DNA of 64,000 bases. Origin: Dokdonella_A sp963758365 (GTDB lineage: Bacteria > Pseudomonadota > Gammaproteobacteria > Xanthomonadales > Rhodanobacteraceae). The notes under the pieces were generated by a model. That model was not told the DNA's origin. It saw only the letters and a list, made by a program, of their open reading frames with translations, and made no database searches. Numbering within the stretch: position 1 is the first letter of the stretch; every line of letters begins with the position of its first letter. The stretch covers positions 372,001 to 436,000 of the forward strand of contig CAVWVB010000001.1 in the NCBI GenBank assembly GCA_963758365.1. Reading direction: 5' to 3'. The translations under genes were made by a program, and so were the position numbers. This document shows positions 36,526-44,053 of this stretch, in pieces.

Positions 36526-38282
36526 ACCCGGCGCCCTCGGTATCGTCCACGGTGGCCGTCGCTGCGACGGGCATCGCGCGCGCGCCGGGTGACAACCGCG
36601 ACGGCGAGTCCGGTACGCTGGCTTTTCTCGCCGAGCTGTCGCAGGCACTCGCGGTGACCCTGGACCTGCGCGAGACCCTGCCCGAGGTGATCAACCGGGT
36701 CGCCGAGTTCATGCAGGTCGAGGCGGCCTCGCTGTTCCTGATCGATACCGACGTGCTCGATTCGCACACCCGCGTGCTCGAATGCCGGATCTGCGTCGGA
36801 CCCGTCGACATCACCGGAACCCGCTTGTCCATCGGCCAGGGCATCGTCGGCCGCACGGTCACCGAGAACGCGACCCAGACCGTGGCCGATGCCGCGAACG
36901 ACCCGCGCATCTGGCGCGAGGCGGACGATGCCAGCGGCTTCGTCACGCGCAGCCTCGTCTGCGCGCCGCTGCGCACCGCGGCCGGTCCGATCGGTGTGCT
37001 CGAAATCGTCAACCGGCGCGACGGCAAGCCGTTCACGTCGAAGGACGCGGAACTGCTCGACCTGGTCGCGGCGCCCGCGGCGCTCGCGATCAACAACGCG
37101 CGCATGGCCAGCGACCTGCTGGCCCAGCAACGCCTCAAGCGCGAATTCGACCTGGCCCGGCGCCTGCAGAAGTCGCTGTTGCCCAAGCGCCGCCGCGGTC
37201 CGTTTCCGGTGATCGGCGTGAATCGCCCCGCGCACGAGATTTCCGGCGACTTCTACGACTATTTCGAACTCGCCGACGGGCGCATCGGTTTCGTCGTCGG
37301 CGACATTTCAGGCAAGGGACTCGATGCAGCGTTGCTGATGGTGCGCGCTGCGAGCCTGCTGCGCTGGGCAGGCAAGGACGGACTCGCGCCGAGCGCGTGG
37401 CTCGCGCGCGCGAACGAGGAATTGTGCGAGACGACGCACGACGGCCGCTTCGTCTGCGCGCTGGTCGGTTACTGCGACCGCGCTGCCACGCAGGTGGTGT
37501 TCGCGGGTGCCGGCTTTCCGCCCGTCGTCGTTCATCGCCGCGGCACCTTTGCCGACTATCCATCCGGCGGACCGCCGCTCGGCATCTTGACCGGAGTCGC
37601 GTTCGAGGAACATGCGATCGCGCTCGCCGGCGGGACGCTCTACGCGTTCTCCGACGGTGCCACCGACGTGCGCGATCCGGCCGGGCGCCCGATCGGCAAC
37701 GAGGGCGTGCGCGAGCTGATTGCACGGCGTGGCGCGGCCGCGCCCGATGCGCGGCTGCGCGGCCTGCTCGCCGATCTCAAGCATTTGCACCTGGTCGACG
37801 ACACGACGCTGCTGATGGTCGAGGCACCGCGCGCGGAGCGGCCCGAGGTGCTGCTGGAGCTGCGCACTCCAGCGCGCGCCACGGAACTGCGCGGCGTGCG
37901 CAGCGCGGTGCGCCACGCGCTCGATGACCTGCGCGTGGACCCGGAACTGCGCGACCGCCTCGTGCTCGCGGTCGACGAAGCCTGTGCGAACATCATCCGC
38001 CACGGCTATGGCGCGCAGTGCGAGGGCGACATCAGTCTGCGCGTCCTGCGCAGCGGCGCCATCCTGAGTTTCGAGTTGACCGATAGCGCGCCCTGTGCCG
38101 ATCCGGCCCGCGTGCGCCCGAAACCGCTCGGCGAATGCCGCCGCGGCGGATTCGGTATCGCGCTGATCGATGAAGTCATGGACGATTGGCACATCGATCC
38201 GCTGCAAGGGGGGCGCGGCAACCGCCTGGTCTTGCGCAAGCGCATCGATCAACTGGGCAGCGAAGAGGCAAACGAGGCATGA
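36522..38282 (+). CDS. GAF-PP2C phosphatase-HATPase partner-switching regulator (RsbU-RsbW-like fusion)
   Basis: A 586-residue cytoplasmic signalling protein with three parts. A GAF sensor (about 38-195, LPEVINRVAEFMQVEAASLF) comes first. Next is an RsbU/SpoIIE-type phosphatase (about 205-425) with EISGDFYDYFEL, VVGDISGKGLDAALLM and AFSDGATDV for metal binding. The C-terminal RsbW-like HATPase (about 440-580) has the N-box AVDEACANIIRHGYG. Such fusions both phosphorylate and dephosphorylate a STAS antagonist, and the next gene encodes a STAS protein. Both overlaps are ATGA. Here the switch sits between phosphatidylserine synthase and the Mla genes, suggesting an envelope-lipid role. No sigma factor gene is near. 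Confidence 0.88.
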   Translation: MNPAPSVSSTVAVAATGIARAPGDNRDGESGTLAFLAELSQALAVTLDLRETLPEVINRVAEFMQVEAASLFLIDTDVLDSHTRVLECRICVGPVDITGTRLSIGQGIVGRTVTENATQTVADAANDPRIWREADDASGFVTRSLVCAPLRTAAGPIGVLEIVNRRDGKPFTSKDAELLDLVAAPAALAINNARMASDLLAQQRLKREFDLARRLQKSLLPKRRRGPFPVIGVNRPAHEISGDFYDYFELADGRIGFVVGDISGKGLDAALLMVRAASLLRWAGKDGLAPSAWLARANEELCETTHDGRFVCALVGYCDRAATQVVFAGAGFPPVVVHRRGTFADYPSGGPPLGILTGVAFEEHAIALAGGTLYAFSDGATDVRDPAGRPIGNEGVRELIARRGAAAPDARLRGLLADLKHLHLVDDTTLLMVEAPRAERPEVLLELRTPARATELRGVRSAVRHALDDLRVDPELRDRLVLAVDEACANIIRHGYGAQCEGDISLRVLRSGAILSFELTDSAPCADPARVRPKPLGECRRGGFGIALIDEVMDDWHIDPLQGGRGNRLVLRKRIDQLGSEEANEA

Positions 38283-38623
38283 GCGACAACGCCAACAGCG
38301 TGACCCGTGAATCCTGCGACGGCTACGTGCTGGTGCGCCTGAGCGGAGAAGTCGACCTGTCATGGTCGCAGGAGGTGCGCCGCGCCGTGCTCGAAGCACT
38401 GGGCGCCGATGGCACGGTCGGAGTCGATCTGTCCGCGGTCAGCTACATCGACTCGTCCGGGATCGCGGCACTCGTCGAAGGCTTCCAGACCGCGCGCACG
38501 CGTGGCAGCCGCTTCGCTCTGGTGGCGGTCAGCGACGCGGTCCGCGCGGTGCTCGAACTCGCGCGGCTCGATCGCGTATTCCTGATCGTCGCGACGCCGG
38601 ATGAATTGGTCGCGTCCGCATGA
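38279..38623 (+). CDS. STAS-domain protein (anti-sigma antagonist / MlaB-like)
   Basis: A 114-residue single STAS domain. VGVDLSAVSYIDSSGIAAL contains the DSSG box, and Ser59 is the residue phosphorylated in SpoIIAA/RsbV. It lies directly between the HATPase-phosphatase fusion and mlaE, overlapping both by ATGA. Two readings fit. It may be the substrate of the upstream kinase/phosphatase, or it may be MlaB, the STAS subunit of the MlaFEDB transporter. It could be both, which would couple Mla activity to the switch. The sequence alone cannot decide. Confidence 0.85.
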   Translation: MSDNANSVTRESCDGYVLVRLSGEVDLSWSQEVRRAVLEALGADGTVGVDLSAVSYIDSSGIAALVEGFQTARTRGSRFALVAVSDAVRAVLELARLDRVFLIVATPDELVASA

Positions 38624-39417
38624 ATGCGCTCGCGCGTCCGCTCGCCGGCATCGGTCGCGCCACGTTCGGTGCACTCGCCGGCATCGGCTATGCGGCGATG
38701 CTGCTGCTCGAGGCGCTGTATTTCGCGGTTGCAGGCTGGCGTATCGGCCAACCGGTGCGGCTGGCGCCCGTGGTGCGCCAGATGCGCGAAATCGGGGCCG
38801 ATGCCTTGCCGATCGTCGCGCTGCTCGGTTTCACCGTCGGCCTGATGCTCGGCATCCAGTTCATCGCATCCCTGAGCGAATTCGGTGCCCAGTCGCAGGT
38901 CGTGATCGCAGTCGCGAAGTCGGTCACGCGCGAGTTCGGCGCGCTGATCACCGCGATTCTCGTCGCCGGGCGTTCCGGTTCGGCCCTGGCTGCGCGGATC
39001 GGTTCGATGAGCGTGTCGCAGGAAGTCGACGCGCTCGCGGTGATCGGCATCGAGCCGGTGCGCTTTCTGGTCGCGCCGGCGCTGATCGCGATGCTGGTAA
39101 TGCTGCCCGCGCTCACGATCTTCGCGAATGCGGTCGCGATTTTCGGCGCTGCGTTGTACAGCGCGCCCGCGCTCAACGTGACTCCGGTCGCGTACCTGCT
39201 GCAGACGATGGCGCTGCTGTCGCCCGGCGATCTCTGGCAGGGCTTGTCCAAGAGCGTCGTGTTCGCGCTGCTGATCACGCTGATCGGGGTCAGCACCGGC
39301 TTCTCGGTGACCGGCGGCGCCGAAGGTGTCGGCCGTGCGACCACCAAGGCGGTCGTGCTGTCGATCTGCTGGATCATCGTGGTCGACATGATTTTTTCAT
39401 TTTTTCTCAACCGATGA
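38620..39417 (+). CDS. mlaE: MlaE-family ABC transporter permease
   Basis: A 265-residue inner-membrane permease with five to six helices. Family markers are FTVGLMLGIQFIASLSEFGA, REFGALITAILVAGRSGSAL and ARIGSMSVSQEVDALAVIGI, the coupling segment of MlaE. The end VVLSICWIIVVDMIFSFFL is also typical. With MlaF and MlaD it moves phospholipids between outer and inner membrane to keep outer-leaflet asymmetry. Start and stop both overlap neighbours by ATGA. The next gene is not mlaF but an M50-like peptidase, so the canonical order is interrupted. Confidence 0.9.
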   Translation: MNALARPLAGIGRATFGALAGIGYAAMLLLEALYFAVAGWRIGQPVRLAPVVRQMREIGADALPIVALLGFTVGLMLGIQFIASLSEFGAQSQVVIAVAKSVTREFGALITAILVAGRSGSALAARIGSMSVSQEVDALAVIGIEPVRFLVAPALIAMLVMLPALTIFANAVAIFGAALYSAPALNVTPVAYLLQTMALLSPGDLWQGLSKSVVFALLITLIGVSTGFSVTGGAEGVGRATTKAVVLSICWIIVVDMIFSFFLNR

Positions 39418-40031
39418 ATAAAACGAACATCGGGCGCCCCTGGGAATGGAGCGTCGCCCAAGTCGCAGGCGCGCCGGTAAGCATTCATGCCTCTTCACTG
39501 GGCATGATCCTCCTGGCTTGGGGATTTTCGTTCCATCACACGATTGCGGTCTTGCTGGCCGGGTTCGCGTCGATACTCGTGCTGATGGCGGCTCACGAAA
39601 TTGGGCATGCCGTAGTGGCGCGCAGCTTCGGATTGCACGTCACACGCATGCGATTACTTTTCTGGCACGGTCGCTGCGAATACGAAGCGCCACAAACTCG
39701 GGCGCAGGCGATCATGATTGCGTGGGGCGGTGTCGGCGCGCAGTTCGTCCTTTTCGTCCTGTCGTTTGTAATTGCGGCGGTAACAAGACAGCTTCATTTG
39801 AATCTGCCGTTGTTCATATCGCAGATGCTCTTCGTTTTCGGCGGATTCAACTTGTTGATGATCGTGTTGAATCTGATTCCCATGCAACCGTTCGATGGTT
39901 TCCTGGCTTGGCAATTTGTCCCAGACATGATCGCAAAGGCCGGCCGTGCGCGATCAGTGAACTCGAGCCTTCGCAAGATGGCGCGAAAGTCGCACTCGAG
40001 CTTGGTGCGTGGCACAGATGATGACAAGTGA
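39414..40031 (+). CDS. M50-like (site-2 protease) membrane peptidase inserted in the mla operon
   Basis: A 205-residue membrane protein with about five helices. The zinc motif HEIGH is at residues 61-65 (LMAAHEIGHAVVARSFG). The second metal-site motif NLIPMQPFDG is at about 153-162, as in site-2 proteases and related M50 enzymes. There is no PDZ or CBS domain, so it is a minimal form. Its base composition is clearly AT-richer than mlaE and mlaF. The start overlaps mlaE (ATGA) and the stop lies 14 bases inside mlaF. It may be an acquired gene kept in frame by translational coupling. The substrate is unknown; it could cut a transporter subunit or anti-sigma partner. Confidence 0.78.
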   Translation: MNKTNIGRPWEWSVAQVAGAPVSIHASSLGMILLAWGFSFHHTIAVLLAGFASILVLMAAHEIGHAVVARSFGLHVTRMRLLFWHGRCEYEAPQTRAQAIMIAWGGVGAQFVLFVLSFVIAAVTRQLHLNLPLFISQMLFVFGGFNLLMIVLNLIPMQPFDGFLAWQFVPDMIAKAGRARSVNSSLRKMARKSHSSLVRGTDDDK

Positions 40032-40827
40032 CGACAAGCAAACCCTGATCGAAGTCGAGAAGCTCGAAGCCTGGTACGGCCGCCGGCGCGTGCTGCACGG
40101 CATCGACTTCTCGGTCGATGCGGGTGAAATCCGCGTGATCATGGGCGGCTCGGGGTCCGGCAAGAGCACGCTGCTGCGCCATCTGCTCGGTCTGCAGCGT
40201 CCGCTGAGCGGCCGCGTGCGGCTGTTCGGGATCGATCTCGGTACGGCCAGTGATCGCGAATTCCTCGACGTTCGCAAGCGCATCGGCGTGTCGTTCCAGG
40301 GTGGTGCGCTGCTGACCTCGCTGAGCGTGGGCGAGAACGTCGCGCTGCCGCTGCGCGAACATACCCGGCTCGACGAGTCGACGATCCGCATCATGAGCCG
40401 GCTCAAGCTCGAGGTCGTCAATCTCGGCGGCTTCCAGGACCTGATGCCGAGCCAGTTGTCCGGCGGCATGGTCAAGCGCGCCGCGCTCGCGCGGGCAATC
40501 GTCATGGATCCGCGCCTGCTGTTCTTCGACGAGCCTTCGGCCGGACTCGACCCGGTCGTTTCAGCCGAGCTCGACGAGCTCATCCTGCGCCTGCGCGACG
40601 CGCTGCGCATGACCATCGTCGTGGTCACCCACGAGCTCGAGAGCGCGTTCAAGATCGCCGATACGATCACCGTGCTCGACCAGGGCGAGATCCTGATGAC
40701 CGGACCGGTCGCAGCGGTGCGCGCCTCGGCCAACGAGCGCATCCAGGACCTGCTGAACCGGCGCCCGCGCGAGGTGCAGGTGGATGCGGATGCGTACCTG
40801 AAACGCCTCACCGAAGAGGAAGCCTGA
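40018..40827 (+). CDS. mlaF: MlaF-family ABC transporter ATPase
   Basis: A 269-residue ATPase. Walker A GGSGSGKSTLLR is at about residues 44-55, the Q-loop is VSFQGGALLTSLS, the signature is LSGGMVKRAALARAI, and Walker B with D-loop is LLFFDEPSAGLDPV, followed by the switch His in VVVTHE. GGALL after the Q-loop and the long C-terminal tail are typical of MlaF. It powers phospholipid movement with MlaE/MlaD. ATG at 40018 and 40021 are both possible, and no strong ribosome-binding site is seen. Coupling with the upstream peptidase gene is likely. Confidence 0.9.
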   Translation: MMTSDDKQTLIEVEKLEAWYGRRRVLHGIDFSVDAGEIRVIMGGSGSGKSTLLRHLLGLQRPLSGRVRLFGIDLGTASDREFLDVRKRIGVSFQGGALLTSLSVGENVALPLREHTRLDESTIRIMSRLKLEVVNLGGFQDLMPSQLSGGMVKRAALARAIVMDPRLLFFDEPSAGLDPVVSAELDELILRLRDALRMTIVVVTHELESAFKIADTITVLDQGEILMTGPVAAVRASANERIQDLLNRRPREVQVDADAYLKRLTEEEA

Positions 40828-40891
40828 TAATGTTCGCGTGGGAATGCCCGCGTGGCTGCGCCAGCGCGCCGGCGAGGTTCGGGAAGATGCC

Positions 40892-41818
40892 GTGAAACGC
40901 GACACCATCAACTACACGCTGGTCGGCGCGGTCGTGGTCGCCGCGATCGTGCTGCTGCTGATCGGCCTCGCGCTGATCACCGGCCGCGGGGTCGCCAGCG
41001 ATGACTACTACGCGCGCTACCGCAACGTGACCGGCCTGCGCTACGGCGCGCCCGTGTTCTACGAGGGTTACCGGATCGGCCAGGTCGGCAAGATCGAACC
41101 GCAGCGCAACGCGGAAGGCACGCGCTACAAGGTGACCCTCGCGCTGCGGCACGACTGGCCGATCCCGAAGGACAGTCCGGCACGCCTGCAGTCGAGCGGC
41201 CTGCTCGCGGATGTCTCGATCGGCATCCGCGAGGGCGTGAGTCACGAGATGCTCAAGCCGGGCAGCGAGCTGCGAGGCGAGGAGGGCGCCGATATCTTCG
41301 CCGCGATGAACGATCTTGCGGAGCAGATCAGCACGCTCACGCGCACGCAGATTTCGCCGCTGATCCGAACCCTGTCGCAGCGCGTCGATTCGATCACCGG
41401 CACGATCGACGCGAGCGCGCCGGTGATACTCGAACAGACCCGCACCCTGCTCGATCGCATGAACCGCGCATCCGACGCGCTCAACGACGTACTCAAGCCC
41501 GGAAATCGCGCCGCGGTCGGTGCGATTCTCGGCGAGGTCGAGGGGCTGAGCGGCGAGCTGCGCAAGACGCGCGCGACCCTGGACCAGGCACTCGGCGATC
41601 TCGCAGGCATCGCCAGGGACAACCGGCCCGACGTGCGACGCGCGGTGCAGGATCTGGGCAGCGTGCTCGAGGCGTTGTCGAGCCGCATGGACGTGATCAC
41701 CCACCATCTCGAATCGTCGAGCCGCAACCTCGACGAGTTCAGCCGCGAGATCCGGCGCCATCCGAACCGCCTGATCCTCGCGCCCAAGGCGGACAACCTC
41801 GAGGAGCCGGTGCAATGA
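40892..41818 (+). CDS. mlaD: MlaD-type MCE-domain lipid-binding protein
   Basis: A 308-residue periplasm-facing protein anchored by one N-terminal helix (TLVGAVVVAAIVLLLIGLAL). The MCE domain (about 30-120) contains FYEGYRIGQVGKIEPQ and the SSGLLADVSIGI segment that forms the hexamer pore. A long amphipathic tail follows (about 140-280, many heptads such as LSQRVDSITGTIDASA), longer than in E. coli MlaD and closer to the plant/actinobacterial MCE type. A GTG at 40892 with GGGAAG upstream gives the family-like start VKRDTINYTLVG. In-frame starts at 40838 and 40844 would add a charged leader. The stop overlaps the next gene (ATGA). Confidence 0.88.
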   Translation: MKRDTINYTLVGAVVVAAIVLLLIGLALITGRGVASDDYYARYRNVTGLRYGAPVFYEGYRIGQVGKIEPQRNAEGTRYKVTLALRHDWPIPKDSPARLQSSGLLADVSIGIREGVSHEMLKPGSELRGEEGADIFAAMNDLAEQISTLTRTQISPLIRTLSQRVDSITGTIDASAPVILEQTRTLLDRMNRASDALNDVLKPGNRAAVGAILGEVEGLSGELRKTRATLDQALGDLAGIARDNRPDVRRAVQDLGSVLEALSSRMDVITHHLESSSRNLDEFSREIRRHPNRLILAPKADNLEEPVQ

Positions 41819-42435
41819 GATCCATGCGCTTCGCCGCGGTTGTGCTGATCGCGCTCCTCGCCGGCTGCGGGGGCGCGCCCGCGGTGCCGGATTTCACGTA
41901 TTTCCGCCTGCCGCGCGCGCAGCCGATCGAACCGTCCGGCGTGGCGTCGTTTCGAGACACGATCGTGGTCGAGCCCTTCTCGGCCGATGGTCTGTACGCG
42001 GACCAGGCCCTGGTCTACGCGCTCGGCGCGGATGCGCAGCAGCTTCGCCAGTACCACTACCAGTTGTGGACCGATCCGCCGACACGCTTCCTGCAGCGCC
42101 GCCTGATCGCGCAGTTGCGCGCAGCGCGGACGGCCATGGTGGTCACGGATGAATTGCCCGCGAGCAAACCTGCGCTGCGCATCCGCGGCGTGATCCTGCG
42201 TTTCGATCGCGTACCCGATGCCACGGGCGGTTTCGCCGCGGTCGTCGCGTTGAAACTGCGCGCAGACGCGGCCGACGGTACGCCGCTCGTCGACGACTAC
42301 TACCGAGCGCAGGTTCCCGCGGCCGGCGCCACCCTCAAGGCGACGGTCGCGGCCTATGCAAGCGCTCTCGACACGATCTTCGCGAAGTTCCATGCCGACC
42401 TGCTCGGTCACGCCGGGGCCGCCCATGCTGGATGA
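41815..42435 (+). CDS. ABC-type transport auxiliary lipoprotein (PqiC-like)
   Basis: A 206-residue lipoprotein. The signal FAAVVLIALLAGC ends in a perfect lipobox, with Cys18 as modified residue. The body, YFRLPRAQPIEP then QYHYQLWTDPPTRFLQRRLI and RIRGVILRFDRVPD, is the auxiliary-lipoprotein fold also found with PqiABC and MCE systems. It probably sits in the outer membrane and receives or gives lipid to the MlaD complex, in place of a VacJ/MlaA-MlaC route. No mlaA or mlaC gene is in the window. It overlaps mlaD at its start and the holD-like gene at its end. Confidence 0.85.
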   Translation: MRSMRFAAVVLIALLAGCGGAPAVPDFTYFRLPRAQPIEPSGVASFRDTIVVEPFSADGLYADQALVYALGADAQQLRQYHYQLWTDPPTRFLQRRLIAQLRAARTAMVVTDELPASKPALRIRGVILRFDRVPDATGGFAAVVALKLRADAADGTPLVDDYYRAQVPAAGATLKATVAAYASALDTIFAKFHADLLGHAGAAHAG

Positions 42436-42976
42436 GGCGAACCTGCGCCGACTCGCGCAGATGGGCATCGATGTCTATCTGCCACGTCGGCCCACTTTGG
42501 CGATGCCGGCGCGCGGCGCCGAAGTCGTCGTGGCGTCGGCGCAAACGGTGGCGCCGATCGCGAAGTCCAGCGCCGGCGCGCATGCTGTCGTGCTCGTGGC
42601 CGATGCGCGGAGCGGGGGCCGGTTTCTCGCCGACGTCGCGCGCGCGTTGGCCTTTGCGGGCGTCGGCAGTGCGCGCATTTGCGCACCGGACTGGACGGCC
42701 CTCGACAGCGCAGGCGTGGTGATCGCGTTCGGTGAGGTGCACGCGCGTGCCGCGGCAGCGCTCCTGTCCGCTCAGCGGCAGCAGCAGGTCGACTGGATCG
42801 TGACCGGCGAGTTCGCGGAGTTGGCAGGCAATGCGCAACGCAAGCGCGCACTCTGGACCGAGGTGAAAGGAATCCTGCGCATGCTGTCCGCGCGGCCATC
42901 CGCAGAGGCCGGTGGCGCGGACGCCGGTGGTTTCATTGGTCCCGGTGTGCGGAACGCCGCACCGGCACGGGCGTGA
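42425..42976 (+). CDS. holD: HolD-like DNA polymerase III psi subunit (putative)
   Basis: A 183-residue protein. The N-terminus LRRLAQMGIDVYLPRRP parallels the HolD start that binds the chi subunit. The C-terminal RKRALWTEVKGILRM parallels the conserved A-L-W helix at the end of E. coli HolD. The gene directly precedes rimI, as in E. coli (holD-rimI). Psi links chi to the clamp-loader tau/gamma complex. The middle section is alanine-rich and poorly conserved, as in other HolD proteins, which are hard to find by similarity. The chi partner HolC is at 47145-47570. The start at 42425 overlaps the lipoprotein gene by 11 bp. Confidence 0.68.
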   Translation: MLDEANLRRLAQMGIDVYLPRRPTLAMPARGAEVVVASAQTVAPIAKSSAGAHAVVLVADARSGGRFLADVARALAFAGVGSARICAPDWTALDSAGVVIAFGEVHARAAAALLSAQRQQQVDWIVTGEFAELAGNAQRKRALWTEVKGILRMLSARPSAEAGGADAGGFIGPGVRNAAPARA

Positions 42977-42983
42977 GGCGACG

Positions 42984-43463
42984 ATGGTCGCGATGCTCAA
43001 GGCCGGTTCGGCGGATCTGCGCAGGATGCAGGCGGACGATCTCGACCGCGTCGCGGCTCTGGAATCGGTTGCCTACGAGTTCCCGTGGAGCCGCGCGATC
43101 TTTCAGGACTGCCTGCGCGCGGGCTACGAATGCGTGGTGCTCGTGAGCGATGCCGAGCTGGTCGGCTACGGCGTGCTCTCGACCGGTGCCAATGAAGCCC
43201 ACATTCTCAATGTCTGCGTGGCGCCGGTAGAGCAGGGCAGCGGCTACGGTCGCCGCATTGTCACGCGGCTGCTCGACATCGCGCGCTGGCATCGCAGCGA
43301 ACGCGTGTTCCTCGAAGTGCGACCTTCCAATCCGCGCGCGATCGCTCTCTACGAATCGATCGGCTTCAACGAGTTCGGCCGGCGCCCGAACTACTATCCG
43401 GCGAAGAAGGGCCGCGAGGACGCGCTGGTGATGGCGATGGAGTTGCTGCCGGCGCAGGACTGA
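42984..43463 (+). CDS. rimI: Ribosomal protein S18 alanine N-acetyltransferase
   Basis: A 159-residue GNAT acetyltransferase. Family pieces are YEFPWSRAIFQDCL near the start, AHILNVCVAPVEQGSGYGRR (acetyl-CoA loop) and FLEVRPSNPRAIALYESIGF, with the closing FGRRPNYYPAKKGREDALVM that distinguishes RimI from other GNATs. It acetylates the N-terminus of S18. GAGG precedes the ATG at 42984, which lies seven bases after the holD-like stop. It is the last gene of the plus-strand run that begins with pssA. Confidence 0.92.
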   Translation: MVAMLKAGSADLRRMQADDLDRVAALESVAYEFPWSRAIFQDCLRAGYECVVLVSDAELVGYGVLSTGANEAHILNVCVAPVEQGSGYGRRIVTRLLDIARWHRSERVFLEVRPSNPRAIALYESIGFNEFGRRPNYYPAKKGREDALVMAMELLPAQD

Positions 43464-43499
43464 TGCCGCGCGCGGCGCACGTTGCCTCGATGGCTCCTG

Positions 43500-44021
43500 T
43501 CAGCGCTCGCGGTGTCGTCCGCCTTCGGCGACGGTCCAGTCATGGATCTCCGCTGCGGAGACGGGCACATCGCGCATCACGCCGTCGATGAACGCGGCGA
43601 AGTCGGCCGGGAAACGCGCGCGGATGTGCTGCCACAGCTTGCGGAATCCGGGTGTCGAACATTGCGAGCGCAGGTGACCCAGGATCGAGGCGTATTGCCC
43701 CTCGCCGAGCATGCCCTCGCGGTGCTGGAAATAGCTGTCCTCGAAGTGCAGGAACAGCGGGTACATGCTCCACAGGTACCGCTGGCGCTCGACCGCGCTC
43801 AGGCTCGGATCGGCCGCATGACCGCGCAGGATCAGCGGCGCGGTGTCCGCTCCGGCGATGAACTGCAGCCATTCGCCGACCTGCCGCGAGCGGCCCCGGT
43901 CCATCTGCGAGCGCTGGTTGCGCGCGCCCTGGCGGATCTGCAGCGCGAGATAGATCAGCGAAACCAGCACCGCGATGCTGCTGACCAGGCTGGCGATATT
44001 GACGAGCGTAGCGAGATTCAT
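43500..44021 (-). CDS. Small membrane-anchored protein of unknown function
   Basis: A 173-residue protein. The first 30 residues form one transmembrane helix (IASLVSSIAVLVSLIYLALQ), followed by a basic stretch (RQGARNQRSQMDRGRSRQ) that would stay in the cytoplasm. The rest is a soluble helical part with many aromatics (YLWSMYPLFLHFEDSYFQ). It has the look of the DUF-type proteins with an N-terminal VSLIYLALQIR anchor common in Proteobacteria. GGAGGG lies just before the ATG at 44021. It is 32 bp downstream of valS on the same strand and may be read with it. Confidence 0.75.
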   Translation of the reverse strand: MNLATLVNIASLVSSIAVLVSLIYLALQIRQGARNQRSQMDRGRSRQVGEWLQFIAGADTAPLILRGHAADPSLSAVERQRYLWSMYPLFLHFEDSYFQHREGMLGEGQYASILGHLRSQCSTPGFRKLWQHIRARFPADFAAFIDGVMRDVPVSAAEIHDWTVAEGGRHRER

Positions 44022-44053
44022 CGGCCCTCCTGCAGCCCTTCCCGGTGCGCAGA

